Shown here: one piece after another, positions 1-27,200 of the stretch
Position numbering within the stretch: the first letter of the stretch is position 1
Layout of the letters: every line of letters starts with the position of its first letter
Source: Eleginops maclovinus
Taxonomy: Eukaryota; Chordata; Actinopteri; Perciformes; Eleginopidae
Direction of reading: 5' to 3'
Assembly: GCF_036324505.1 (NCBI RefSeq)
Contig: NC_086366.1
Coordinates: 12,335,927 to 12,399,926 of the forward strand
Length of the DNA: 64,000 bases
Translations under genes and position numbers: made by a program
The notes under the pieces: model-generated
What the model was told of the DNA's origin: nothing
Seen by the model: the letters and a program-made list of their open reading frames with translations, nothing else
Database searches by the model: none

Positions 1-14025
<14,025 letters not shown>

Positions 14026-14074
<49 letters not shown>
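14026..14074. repeat. (AC)n microsatellite, about 24 units
   Basis: 49 bp of perfect AC dinucleotides preceded by a GTGTGTCTG stretch of opposite sense. Confidence 0.98.
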
Positions 14075-14076
<2 letters not shown>

Positions 14077-17000
14077 GCTAGCAAACGTTTACTCGTACTA
14101 TTGTGTTGAAAATATCATACGGCATTATTCTCATAAAGCAATAAGTGCATGGTAAAAATAAAGTCATATATTTTCATCCGTCAGACATGAAGTATTGTTT
14201 TTTCTTAAGTTTATCTGCACACATGGGTTTAAGTGACTCTTGAAAGCAGAGCACACAAGTGTGTCTGGCATGTGAGCGAAGATTTTATTGAATGAACTCA
14301 CAAGGACATCCTTTGTGACGTATTGTTAAAGAAGGCCAACTGAGACTGGTTACACAGAATAAGGGGCGCCAAGTATATATAGTATAAAAAAACAGATCTA
14401 AATTTATTTACTCACTGTATTTTAGCTTTAACAACAGACTTAACAGTTTATTTTTATTATAATTGTAAGAGCACACAGCAGAGGATTCAGTCAAGAAGCA
14501 GGACTGTACTCGTTTTTTATACAGAAGCTATTCCAGGAACTTGGGATCTTAAATGGGAATGATCAAACATGACGGTAAAAAAAAACATGGTGAATAACTG
14601 GTGCTCAACAAAATGAAGAAAAGATTGTCGGTGATGTAATGGCTGAGAGGACAGAAGAGAACGGCCTTCATATTTTGCAACGTGGGCAGCCAATAAAAGT
14701 TTATTCTTTTAAATTGGGATGCTGCTTTAAGTTGATTTCAGGGTTTCAGCCTGATTGGAAATTAGGTCCATACAGATCTAATTGTAAATATTAGGATTAT
14801 GTCTGTAAACCTCTCGCACTACGGGATCATTAGGCCACATAATCGGTTTAAACCAGCCATATATTTGGAAATCCAAGAGATTGTCAGTATTGCGTATCTG
14901 ACCCTAAATCTAACCCAATTACCCTTTAGTGTATGACCAGCTCAAGCTTGCGAGCTGTAGTAGTATTTGTCATCTTGTAGGATTTCTACATCGGGAAACA
15001 GTGCTTTTTAGCGTTAATGATTATGAACAAACGATTGGCAGAGGAAAAAGAAGAAAAAGTAAAACAGTTGAACGCGAGTTGAAACAGGTTATTTGGTCCA
15101 ACGCGACATGTCATTGTGGCTTTCATAGTCAGAACCTCGCTTCAAGAGATTCGTTGACGATTGTAAAAAATGCTCTTCACTTGCAAATTAGCCCTGCAGC
15201 TTTTGAACTTGGACAACCTAACCTTTACTCACCCACACATTCACTGGTATGATTCAGTCCTCACAGTCATCATTAACCTTGTGTGCGAGTGTGAGTGTGT
15301 AGTGTGTGTTTATTTTTGGCTGAATGGACGTTATTTAGGGCTTCTGTAACAATGATTCAGTGTCAGGTTAGCTACTTTACTAAAAGTGAAACCAGCCCCG
15401 ACCAACCATAGTGATTAGTGGTATACAAATATCAACTTCTCTGAACAGGTTTAAAGAAAGACCTTTTCAATAAACCATCAATATTTTGGGAAACTGAGTA
15501 TTTTGGTGGTGCTCGCATAAACTGACCTTTAAATCAAGCGTCAATTCTGGCCGTGCTTGCTTGCCAAAATGCGTTACCCATGCAGAAACGCGGTTTGTCT
15601 AAATAAGATGATTTGATGCATATGATTAAAGAGTGTGCCAAACAATAAGATCATTTGCAACGTATTCCAGTCAGAAGTAGAAGGAATTATTAAAAAGCAC
15701 CAGAGCTTCCCATTGTTTCATTTACCGTATATTCATCGTGCACCACTTTGCTTTCTAATTTCACATTCATTTTGTACCTTGTGTGGTTAAGTATAAAAAA
15801 GATGATAGACTCATGCATGTCAATTGGAGCATAACTTAACCCCGTCAACAGACCTAGACATCCTTCCAACACCTTTCCTGCAGCAAACACGAGTGTCCGA
15901 TAGCTGGTCAGTGACAGTGTGAATACTGGTCCTCAGAGGAAGTGAGTGAGGCATTGATACCGCAAAGGTCAATGCGTCTGAGAGACAGAAATACCAAGAG
16001 AGCCCATTTCTCAAATGGCAGTCGCAACCGCCAAAAAAACAACAATTCCCCTAAAAACCTGAACAGAAAATCAATGTCCTTTCAAGCCAGCAGAGAAGTG
16101 GTGTACATCTGTTGACTACGGTAGTTAATGAGAGCAATGTGAGCAAAAACATGGCTCTATCCCAGAGGAGCCGTGACCATTCATGTGGACGACCACCCTA
16201 TAACAGGTGTGAGATGGGGCTAAATGGAGAAAAATGATGTCCAGTCAGGCGGACAAGACCCTGTCCCCAAGCAGTTGTTCTGCAATGTGATCTACAGCAC
16301 GGGTCACCTTGTCACTTACAACAAGCGGCAGCACACCAAAGCCCAATTCACAAAACATCAGTGCAAGGGAAGATTAATCATTGGGTCAATATGATGAGGC
16401 GGCCTCCTCTCACCTCTGTGCGTTGTCCTTATAACACTTAACTTTAAATTCAGAAAAGGTATGAAACGCCCTGTGGAGAATACAAGGCATAAGCCATATT
16501 CTGTGTTCAGTCACCCATGGGTACTGCAACCACATTATTCACAATTATCTTTGTATGCAGAGACTCTGGCTCATTAAAGACATTCTGTTGTGGTCGGCAT
16601 GGAGCCTCCAGAAGGGTAAAAAGTAAAGAGCAGTTTTAAGAAACACCACTGGGAAGAAATCTATGAAACATAAAGACTTAAAGCGTGAGCTTTTAGAACC
16701 ATCAACTTTCATCAGCAGATAAAATGTAGCTAAGCCAGCTATATCTAAAGTGCTGTCTGGGGTATTACAGTAATGCAGTACGAAGAAGGTAACATCGTAA
16801 CTTCAAGACACAGAGTATCTCTGAATTACAATATCCTGGTTTAAAAAAATAAAGATGTTGGTGTTTGTGCATTTATAAAGATAGTCATATATATACAGAG
16901 CACAATTTTAGCTTTGAGCAGAATGCTATTACATTCAAGCAGATGCCAACAGGTTCACAAAATAATGATAAAACCCATTACCGCCAGGAAAAGCTCTCTG

Positions 17001-18645
17001 TAATACACATTGTAGTGGAGTTGTGTTGTCCTGCGTCTGGCGACTAGCACTTACGCTTGCAGGTGAGCTTGCCGCATCTCCCCAGTTCCCAGGAGCGCTC
17101 TCCTTCAGTTTCTCACCATTATCCTTCATCTGAATACAGTTTTTTTTGGAGTATCCACTTCAGATAGCTGCTGTTCCGACGCCATTGTCTCTCAAACAGT
17201 AATTAGTCTCACTGCCAGAGGGGGGAGACAGAAATTCCACACTCCATCTTTAAAAATGTTTTAACAAACGACATCATAGCTACAAAGCCTGGTTGTTAAA
17301 ATAAATGTACAACCTTGAAAATACATTCCTAAAAAGAAAATGGGTCATATCCTACAGTGTGGCTATTAGGGATAACACCCCAGAATACTGGTGCCAATAG
17401 ACCAGGGCACTTTTTACAATGCCAGGCAACTCACTTTAGAGGGTTTGTGGCATCACATTGTAAACTGAGGCGTATCAAGGTAATGGTTGGCTGACCAGCT
17501 CACAATAAAAAGCACGAATTTAATTATTTAAATGTGCTTGCAGTTCACTGCAGGGGGTTGGTGGATCAAAGCAGGTTCTTGGCCAGGAGATGCTCAGAAA
17601 TGTTCCTCTTGCTACTGGGTACATCCCAGGATATCTGAAATTGAAGTACGCCTGAAGGGGAGTGATTTTTTCACCGATAGGGTATTGACCAGAACCATTG
17701 GGGGTCTTTGAATGCACCCCTGAATCCATGGAGGTGTGTCATCATTCAGGTATTATTAGATGAAGAGGGCATACTCCTGTACACGGGCGCAAAAAAGAAG
17801 CGTCAAGCATTTGACGGACACAAGATTTTAAAAAGGACCCGTAACATTTATTTCACATGCAAAGCTTTATTTGTAATTACTTATCCTTTCCTCGCACAGA
17901 TATTCATCTGTTATTAGACCCGAATTGGCCCTCTTTTAAAAGCCGATAAGGTTTTACTGATAGAGGACTACGTTTGACAACTTATTTTCCAAGCTTTATA
18001 AAGCTTTAGATACATAATGCACTGGCACCACAATTAACCCCATGCTCATATCGTTGCTCAGGTTGAGAGCAGAAGGCAGCTAGAAGCCCTCTTCTTTTTC
18101 CTAAAAATCAGGGTAAACCATACCATCCCTGCAGTATAATCATCCCAACATTGTGCAGGGAAACTTGACATGCTGCTAATGAGATGTCAGCAAAAGAAGG
18201 CAGGGAAAGATGCTGAGTGCACCATTGGTTCAATACCTGTACCAAATTAAGTGCTACTTCGTGCAGATAAATCCCCATTACCATAGCCTTTAATTATTTT
18301 TGTTTTACGGATATTCAACGCTTTAAACATATGTCCTGAATCCTTATTCTCTACAGCAAGGGTCTCAATGTTTTAATATCAAGCAACCTTCAGCTGAAAT
18401 AGAGATGGAGCATGGACTCCTGACTATACAAGCATAAAATGGAGTAGCAAATTTGGGCTAAAATGCCATGAGTACACATACCTTCTTATTGTGCATACAA
18501 TACAAAACCACTGAAATGATTATGGGTAGCCACTAGTTTGCCATAGTGAGCTAGTATAAGTCCGGTGGCTCACGTGACTGCGCAAGGATTTATGAGAAGC
18601 CGATATCATGATTCTGCTGTGAATTAAAATGGGTTTTTTTTTGGG

Positions 18646-18676
<31 letters not shown>
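18646..18676. repeat. (TG)n followed by a 17-G homopolymer
   Basis: Seven TG units run straight into 17 consecutive G. The G run length is likely uncertain in the assembly. Confidence 0.95.
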
Positions 18677-20299
18677 TGTTGCAAACAGATTGACCGTTGC
18701 TATTGGTATGTTGGATTAATGTCACTGTTATGTGTCTTTTTCATATTCAAATTCTTGAAGACTGTTCAAACAGCAATTTCAGCCCTGCTCAATGCTTTGA
18801 GAATTTGTATATAGTAAGGTGCTGCCAATAAAGCCATTGCATCTAAATTGAATTGCTGTAAAAGTGGACAGAAAAACTTGTGCAGGAATGTTTGTGAGAA
18901 TCAAACAGGCAATCCTAAATGTCTATCAATGAAGGCCCTGTGTCTCTGGAGGGTAATTGTCCGATGCACTTGACCCATAATGCACTCTGGCTTCATTAAG
19001 TGTGCTTTTCTATTTTAGCACAACTTGGCCAGACGCCCTCTTAACAACACACTACCTTTCCCAGAAGACCCAGAGGCAATCACACTCAAAAATGATTCAT
19101 TATGGCATCACTAATAAACCTTTGTACTGTGATGAAACGTCAGGAATAAAAAAATAAACCTAACCCCTTCAGGGGGAATGGGAGTGTTCAGAGTCTCCAG
19201 GCAACAGATGACAATTTATCTGAGATGTATTGAAACAATAAAAAATGATGGATTATATTCAACTGCAATTTGAGTGGATCGTCTGCTGTACAAGCATCAA
19301 TATCAGAAGAATAAAAAACTAAAGGATTTCAATGGAAACTGAGTGAGCCTCACATCACACATGCTCAAATCAGCCTATTCATAAGCTTCCTGTTGGTCAA
19401 TTCATATCAACTAACCTTCCTGCTTAGGAAACCAATGGCACTTGTTTTTATGGATATCATTGAATAGTAACAACATTTTGTAGCGTTTCCCTGTTACCAA
19501 GAGACATAAAACATTGTTAAATAATAGTTTTCTTATTAATAACAGTAGCAACCGAACTATGATCAACGTCCGCTGACACAGACACAGAGATGACCTTCTA
19601 CATTTGTGTAGGTAAGCGTAACAACCACAGTTTCTGTCTTTAAAGCAATTACAATAACAAATGAACAACTCACATTGAATGTTTAATTGGCATCAAAAAC
19701 ATTTAAAACAGCACTGGGTGTCACACCAAAGTATTGATTTGTCTGTTTGCCTTGCTCTCTTACTTTAATGAATGCAGCTACTCAAATGTACAAAATGTGT
19801 TTCTCCATTAATACAAAAAAGGCTAAATTAGATCACTTTAGCTTTGATTAGCCAGTATTCGCCAATCGACAAATTGCTCTTTGTCTTTAATCTCTGACAT
19901 CAAAATCAGAGCTGGTGCTGTGAATGGGCTTGTTCATCTTTTAAGATTTCCCTAAAAATTGCCGACTTGCACTGGCTGTCGGGTTTGGTTAGAGCCAGGG
20001 AGTCCGCTGGAGAGTGTAAGAAAGAGAAGACGCAAGGGCAATGTGTGTGCCAAGGATCGGCATTAAATCAACTGGCGCAGGAAAATTAAGCTACAAAAAT
20101 ACCAGAACAACAACTTGAGGCATTAGTGATTTACGTGCCTCGACACAAACATGGTACAGCTTTAGCATTTGATGTAACCATGGTAATGTGCAACAATAAA
20201 TCAGCATGACTTCTACTGGACTAAGACCACATAAAGCATGCACATATACAAAGAAAAAGACAGCAGAGGTAAACCAGGTGATAGAAAGGGGGAGAGAGG

Positions 20300-20301
<2 letters not shown>

Positions 20302-20336
<35 letters not shown>
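20302..20336. repeat. (GA)n microsatellite
   Basis: About 17 perfect GA units, flanked by GGGGGAGAGAGGG and followed by other purine-rich sequence to about 20,390. Confidence 0.97.
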
Positions 20337-20341
<5 letters not shown>

Positions 20342-22763
20342 AAGGGTGTCAAGTGAGCTAAAGTGTGAATGAAGAGAGAGAGCAGTGACAGCAAGAACAA
20401 AGCAGTGAATCAGAGAAATTAAATGCTTCTTTCTAAATGTTTCAAGGCGGTTATATTCTAAAGAACATACACATGTCACACACATCAATTACTCTGCAAC
20501 ACCTTGCAGGAAGGTGCTGGACAATGAATGAATACAGCCAAATCGACCCTTTATCCAGCAGAGGAGGGAGACGGACAGGTAAACAGTGGAGCACATTAAA
20601 CACACAGCGACTTAACAGCCAGTTCTCTGCTGCATTGTATAATAGATACGCTAAAGGGTGCCTGTGCTTTGTTATCAGATGAAGAGGGGTGTGACAAAGT
20701 GCTGCTTAATTGACGACCTGGGAATGAGAATAAGGCTGCACACCCTGCTTATTGGCAGAAGGCTATAGACCCATGTGAGGCCTGAAAGGCAGTTTGTCAA
20801 TGCCCACAAACATCCTGTCTCTGCAGATACACATACCGTCACTTCTAGTGGGTAATAAGTGATGATTGAGACGGATTATTTTAGTCTATGTAATGTTTTT
20901 TAGGAAAATGCTGCATATTATACCATGATATAGTTCATTGCCTGTATGGAAGCGTTCACCTGCAATAGCAAAGACAGCAGCAGCTGCAAGCATCGCCACA
21001 AGCAAGGAACATCAGGGTTCACTAATCTCTGTCTGCAGCCTCCTCCTCCTCTTCCTCTGCTACTCTAATCAATACCAGACTCCACAGCACACCCCAGGTT
21101 TCGAAGACGCTACTGATCTCAATCACTGCCCTTCAGCAGATAAGGCCTATACAGGAAGGACAGTACATTAATTGGCCGCAACAAACTCGTCAGCTTACTG
21201 CAGTTTTTTCTCCCAGCTCAACTCATTAGGTTAATTAAGATGGTAATAGGGAGAAGAGAAGATCTGAGGAAGTCTGCTAAGTCCAGGGAAACTAGACCTA
21301 TCAGCTACTCTGAGCCTGCAGAGAAAATGTTCACTGAACATCCTTTGTTTACGAGTATCTGTCAGACAGACAGCCCTCAGCCTCCAATCGGTCTCAAACC
21401 TGTTTTTTACTTCTCGGCTACCTGGGTTTCTCCTCTGTCCTTCCTCCCGGCTCTACTTAATGACCACAGGTGTTTCAGATGGTGAACCAAATGCTAGTGC
21501 TCAGATAAAGCGCTAAGCTTCCTCTCATGAAGGGATGAAAATAAATGAAATAGGAGAAGAGGCAGGTGTTTTCTGTGGGTGATAACGATAGCACAGGAAC
21601 AGATGTAGTTGTGTCACTTGAACACAAGGCAGGTGTCATAAAAGACTGAAGCTCAAAGCAAATGTAAATGGAGCTGGCCCAAGCTGCGATAGAAGGGAGT
21701 CATACAACATGTCCAGCAGCAAGAGTAAAGAGTCAGATGGCTATTAGCACCCATATAATCAAACCAAATACTCTGCACTTGCCACCCTGCGTCAGATCTT
21801 CCCACCTTTTACGAATGAGTCACTGCAGAGGGAAAATCACGGAAGGCAGTGATGAAGGGAAGGATGATACTGAAATGGTCAATCTTATTTTAAGTCACAT
21901 CTTATTTAAAGAACAAGCAAGACTGAATGTACCTTCACAGGAGCAGTTTGGAGCAAATTTGGAAAGGATTTTCCTTAAAATATTGTGTGTACAATTCATA
22001 GCTGGGTTATCCCTTTAAATATTAATATCTGCTTCAGAAGATAATGAACTCTGATAAGGACATGACAAGAGAAAAAGCACTCAACCTAATAATAATGGTC
22101 AGCTGATTCCTCCATCATTGGCTCTTGGGCAAAATGGGCCCTTATATGGGAGTCTTTAAGTACAAATATATTAAAAGCAGAACAGAGACAATCAAAATCA
22201 GGGCGGGACTCTGACAAATAACCGATGAAGAACTGATGTAAAACGTAGTATCCCTGCATGGCTGTGATGCTCATTGTACACTATTATTACTTTGAATGGG
22301 TAATCATCTGTAAACAGTATACTTATCAGGCAACTCCATAAAGCGCTCAACACAACAGGTCCCATGTACGTGTGTGAATATTCTTTTAACGCCCTGTGAG
22401 AAAAGTTGAGACAGTTATTTAGTCAAATTAGTGCTAGCAGTGTAAACTATATTCATTCCTCGATCTTCCTTTTTGTTCAATCTAGTATAATCTAAGAAAC
22501 ATCTTTACTCTGTCACTGATTCTTCAACTGCAGGAATGTTTGACATTATAATTTGCCGTAATGTTTTAAACATTTATTTTTCTTCTTTTCTTCACTTCCT
22601 TTCAAGTCCTGCACATGTCTTGGACTAACCTAAAGAAAGCTGTCATCATTTCATCAGCTTTGAAATTTAAATAGGCATCTGGCACAGAAAGTATGTAAAG
22701 CTTTGTCAAACTGTTCAATCACAATGTTAATCCTAATGGAGAAACACAAGTTCATATCACATA

Positions 22764-22970
22764 CAGCGGGTAAAATAAGTATTGAACACGTCACCATTTG
22801 TCTCAGTAAATATATTTCTAAAGGTGCTATTGACATGAAATTTTCATCAGATGTCGGTAACAACCCATGCAATCCACACATGCAAAGAAATCAAACCATA
22901 GATGTCCATAAATTAAGTTATGTGTATTAAAATGGAATGACACAGGGGAAAAGTATTGAACACATGAAGA
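22764..22970. repeat. Left inverted repeat (IR/DR) of the Tc1-like element
   Basis: Outer direct repeat GTAAAATAAGTATTGAACAC begins at about 22770, the inner copy GGGAAAAGTATTGAACAC near 22947. The arm matches the right arm (about 24000-24203) in reverse complement over about 200 bp with few differences. The direct repeats are the expected transposase binding sites, by analogy with other IR/DR fish elements. Confidence 0.85.
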
Positions 22971-23142
22971 AAGGGAAGTGTAAAAAGGCATGGAAAGCCA
23001 AGACACCAGCTAAAATCTATCAGTAATTAGAAAGCAGTCCTGCCCCTTGTCAGTGAAAATTAATATCAGCTGGTTCAGTCCCAACTGATGGCCTATAAAA
23101 AGGTCTCTCATTACCAAGGTGTCACACAAGAAAGATCTCATG

Positions 23143-24002
23143 ATGGGTAAAAGCAAAGAGCTCTCTCAAGACCTTCGCAACCTTAGTGTTGCAAAACATA
23201 CTGATGGCATGTCACAGAAGGATTTCTAAACTTCTGAATGTTCCAGTGAGCACTGTTGGGGCCATAATCCGGAAGCGGAAAGAACATCATTTCACCATAA
23301 ACCAGCCACGACCAGGTGCTCCTCGCAACATTTCTGACAGAGGAGTGAAAAGAATTATCAGAAGAGTTGTCCATGAGCCAAGGACCACTTGTGGAGACCT
23401 TCAGAAAGACCTGGAATTAGCAGGTACATTTGTTTCAAAGAAAACAATAAGTAATGCACTCAACCGCCATGGCCTTTATGCAAGCTCACCACGCAAGACC
23501 CCATTGCTGAAGAAAAAGCATGTTGAACCTCGTTTAAAGTTAGCTGCACAACATCAGGGTGTGGGGCTGTTTTTCAGCATACGGCACTGGCAAACTTCAT
23601 ACAATTGAAGGAAGGATGAATGGAAAAATGTACAGCGACATTCTTGATAAAAATCTGCTGCCATCTACTAGGATGATGAAGACGAAACGAGGGTGGACAT
23701 TTCAGCAAGACAATGATCCCAAACACACAGCCAAGGAAACTCTTAATTGGTTTCAGAGAAAGAAAATAAAGCTGCTAGAATGGCCCAGCCAATCACCTGA
23801 CTTGAATCCAATAGAAAATCTATGGAAAGAACTAAAGATCAGAGTTCATAGAAGAGGCCCACGGAACCTTCAAGACTTGAAGACTGTTTGTGTGGAAGAA
23901 TGGGCCAAAATCACACCTGAGCAATGCATGCGACTAGTTTCTCCATACAGGAGGTGTCTTGAAGCTGTCATTACCAACAAAGGCTTTTGTACGAAGTATT
24001 AA
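23143..24002 (+). pseudogene. Tc1-like transposase pseudogene (frameshift plus internal deletion)
   Basis: Reading starts at ATG 23143 (MGKSKELSQDL), typical of fish Tc1 transposases. A small indel near 23215-23225 shifts the frame, after which the paired-like DNA-binding region continues (ISKLLNVPVSTVGAIIRKRK, then QPRPGAPRNISDRG and SKKTISNALNRHGLYA). Near 23555-23560 the sequence jumps from AAQHQ directly to the VWGCFSA block with a second frame change, removing the segment of roughly 50 residues that carries the first catalytic aspartate. The rest of the DDE domain is present: [10 protein letters not shown] with the second Asp and [11 protein letters not shown] with the Glu, ending in FCTKY. 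Intact relatives are about 340 residues. It cannot encode an active transposase. Confidence 0.92.
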
Positions 24003-24203
24003 ATACATTTCAGTAAGCGTGTTCAATACTTTTTCCCTATGTCATTCCAGTTTAATACACATAACTGAATTCATGGACATCTATGGTTTGATTTCTTTGC
24101 ATGTGTGGATTGCATGGGTTGTTTACCGTCATGTCAATAGCACCTTTAGAAATATTTATACTGAGGAAAATGGTGACGTGTTCAATACTTATTTTACCCG
24201 CTG
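24000..24203. repeat. Right inverted repeat (IR/DR) of the Tc1-like element
   Basis: Reverse complement of the left arm, with inner copy GTGTTCAATACTTTTTCCC near 24020 and outer copy ending TTTTACCCGCTG at 24203. A GT microsatellite starts 37 bp beyond the end. Confidence 0.85.
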
Positions 24204-24238
24204 TAGGTGTTTAGGTGGTTAATGTAGGCTGTAGGCTG

Positions 24239-24240
<2 letters not shown>

Positions 24241-24288
<48 letters not shown>
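24241..24288. repeat. (GT)n microsatellite, 24 units
   Basis: 48 bp of perfect GT, preceded by a short tandem TGTAGGC duplication, just outside the right end of the Tc1-like element. Confidence 0.98.
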
Positions 24289-24289
<1 letters not shown>

Positions 24290-27200
24290 TGTCTTTTGGT
24301 TAGCTTGAGCATACAGGTAATTATAAGCAATCACTTCTGTACCTCTTCATCTCTCGCTGCATCTGCGCTTGTGGAAGTAAAGAGATGTACCAATCAGGAC
24401 ACACTGTACTGAACAGGACAGACACTATCCAATAGTGCAATGGATGTGCATTCACATATTTGCACCGGTGTGAGCTTAGTTGTATGGCTATGCAGAATTT
24501 GTAATTGATAGTCTGTTTGTGTAATACATTTCCACATAACTTTGTATTCATTACAGATCTTGATCCTTTTCCTTGTGCAGTACGAGAGGGACTAATAATC
24601 ATATATACTCCTTACCCACTTTAAATCCTTTGGTTTACCATTCAAAAGAACCAACAGACTTCAGAGCAAAGATGACAGTTACAGCAACTGGAGAAACTGC
24701 CTCTTCCAGTCGTTGAGTTCATAAAACACAAGCCAATTCAGAAGCATGCAACGTCCAACTCTGGAGTACAGTACATATATCAGAGAGATATACAATGACC
24801 TCCCAAGCTGCTATTACGTAAAACATGAACACATTATGCCCAGTTTTATGTCCATACACACAATATAAAATATACATCAGCTACAAAATGTATGCAAGCT
24901 AAACCAACCTACCGCCATCTAAATAAGCAATATAACCTTCCTCGTTGTATATTTATGGATAAATAGATGCAAAGACACTTGCATTCATAAATTATAAAGT
25001 TCAGTCAGCCATTGGGTAGCATTAAGCTGACTGTGGCTGACCACTGCTTGATTTAGTGGCTCATCAGCCAAATGAATCAGTAATTCAAACCATTGAGTGC
25101 TTTTTTGCCGCTGCCTCTTCTATTTTGGGGGGATTTTTAACAAGCAAAACACACAGGCTGAAAGCTGCATTGCAAAGTACAGCAGAGTAGTACCAGAGTA
25201 CCAGAGAGTTTTTTCTCAGACTTAAAAGCTGACTGTTTCATCAGAATCCCAGTTGCATGAGAAGAGTTGGTTGTTATGTTCGTCTTGTCCCTATCTTTGT
25301 GTTTGCAGTCAGAAACAGCACGGAACATTTGGGCAGACTGTGGTCATCTGGCTGACAGCTGAAGTGTTAGCGATGAATTCCCATGCAACTGTTAACAGAA
25401 GACATGAGTTGACCTGAGCACGTGCATCAGTGCAGTTCAGTACCGTCAAATGTAGATGCTTAATAGTTTACAGCAACATTACCATTTTTCTGTGGCATGA
25501 ACAGAGCAAAATGTCACCAATCTTTGGAGTTGTTATTGCAATGTCTTCTAGTATTCAGTTTTCATTGTCCTTTAAGACAACCCACCCCTGGTTTTTTCTT
25601 TCCAAGCACTATTTTTGCATAGCTCGACAAAATACTACATTTCTAGAAAACTGCTAGCCAAGAAACTATCAAAGAGGGGCATACAGTGACTTCTCTTCAC
25701 ACCTTTTACACACAAGCATTGCCCCAGTTCATATCTGTGCTATTCATATATTAAAAAGGAATTGAGAACAGAGTTTTGAGGTCAACCAAGCTCATCATAT
25801 CTCAAATCCTATTAACACACATACTGTCATCTGCTGTGCTCATCAGAATGGAATGAGTTCAGATTACACACAATCCTAGGGCGTTCGATTCGTGCTCCCT
25901 GACAGATTGAGCTTCTCTTCTCCCTTCCAAATCTCTCCAGTAACTCCCTAACCCCCAAGGAGGTTACCATCTGAATACTGATGTAGTCATTCTCCCAGTC
26001 AGAACACAGTGAAGAGTCATAGTCCCAAGGCCCCTGCGCAAGGACATCCTCCTTGAACCATTATCACCCTTGCATCTCTCATCAGCCCCAGCCTGGCGAA
26101 CATGATTAAAAAGTGGCCGGGACATACTGCCTCTGCACCTGGGATATGGCGAGTCCCTGCTGTCACATGTCAATCAAGCTGAGAGGTGCAGATGTGAACT
26201 GACTCGCGACCCCTAACAGCCAATTAGAATGACTGTAGCCACATGGCGTATGCCATACATTAAGGGGTCCCAGTAGAAAAAGGGTGGAGTGATGACTGGG
26301 AGAATAGTGGCAACTGATCTCTGGCAGTCTAGGGCAGCCACTGAAACTCAAATCTCACTTGAAGACAGAAGATTAGGTAGAGGAGAGAATAAAGAAAATG
26401 CAAGAAGAAGATAGTCAATTAGTAGAAGAAGCAGGCTCAGAGAACCTGAAGGTATGCTCCAGGAATAAAAGGCTATGCAGTGGACCCAGAAAATAAAGCT
26501 AGGGCTTAGAAACTGGACAGCATACTCACTGAGCATTTTTCCTGAGAGCAGGACTTCAGGCCCTGAAATGGTCCAAGATTGAAAATGGATGGATACTGGT
26601 TGGTTCCCAAGGTAATTCAGAATATATAAAAATGAGAAAAGACAGATGGGAGCATGGAAGGTAACAAGCATCTGGAGGAGAAAAATTCTAATTAAAAAAG
26701 GATATCTGAGCTTAAAAGAAATACAAAAATGGTAAGCGCAAAAATGGCTGTAGAGCAAATCTATGAAGGGAAAAGGAAGCATTTAAGACCACCATGTTTA
26801 GTTTCAGCACCTTGGGACTTGATCAACTGGTGTCTTTTGACAGCGCAAGACAAATCACAGCTGTTGTTAAAACCTACATGAGAAATGAGTGCAATTTACT
26901 GCTATGGATTACACTCTGGGGGCTGAAGAATTTATTGTGCAACACAAGTCTCCCTCAGTCAGCATCAAGCATCTACTCTACTGTGAACTGCTTCTATAAG
27001 GTTGCACTTAAGAACCACAATGAATAGAAATATAAATCTGCTACTGTAGCGCGTGTTGTAGTGGACAATAACAGCAAGTAGAGCTCTAATATATTCATAT
27101 TAAAGAACTGGAGAGGGAATAAGGAATGGCCTGGCAATGCTAGGAAAGGTCCAATGTGGAGCAGAGAGCTCGTGTCTTGCCTGCAGCACTATAAAATGCC

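Larger units (their letters stand above)
14075..22763. other. Non-coding, no gene seen apart from simple repeats
   Basis: No recognisable reading frame, RNA gene or bounded transposon was found. The frame at 14929-15252 reads 107 codons but opens with GTG and matches nothing I know. Confidence 0.65.
22764..24203 (+). mobile_element. Tc1-like (Tc1/mariner) DNA transposon, degenerate, 1,440 bp
   Basis: The element is bounded by TA dinucleotides at 22762-22763 and 24204-24205. The ends are long imperfect inverted repeats of about 200 bp: the left starts CAGCGGGTAAAATAAGTATT and the right is its reverse complement. Inside each arm the motif AAGTATTGAACAC appears twice (about 22777 and 22951 on the left; mirrored near 24020 and 24180 on the right), the IR/DR arrangement known from fish Tc1 families. 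Between the arms is a plus-strand transposase remnant. At 1,440 bp it is shorter than the usual 1.6 kb, in keeping with an internal deletion. Confidence 0.95.

Noticed and set aside
21668..22018. 116-residue plus-strand ORF
   Set aside because: No family features, no splice sites of note, and AT-rich composition like the surroundings.
25870..25905. tRNA box-B-like sequence (GCGTTCGATTCGTGCTCC)
   Set aside because: There is no matching box A at the right distance and no cloverleaf; not enough to call a tRNA or a SINE head.
26348..26782. 144-residue minus-strand ORF rich in Leu, Phe and Ser
   Set aside because: The plus strand here is purine-rich, which mechanically gives a hydrophobic antisense frame. 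No family match and no splice context.
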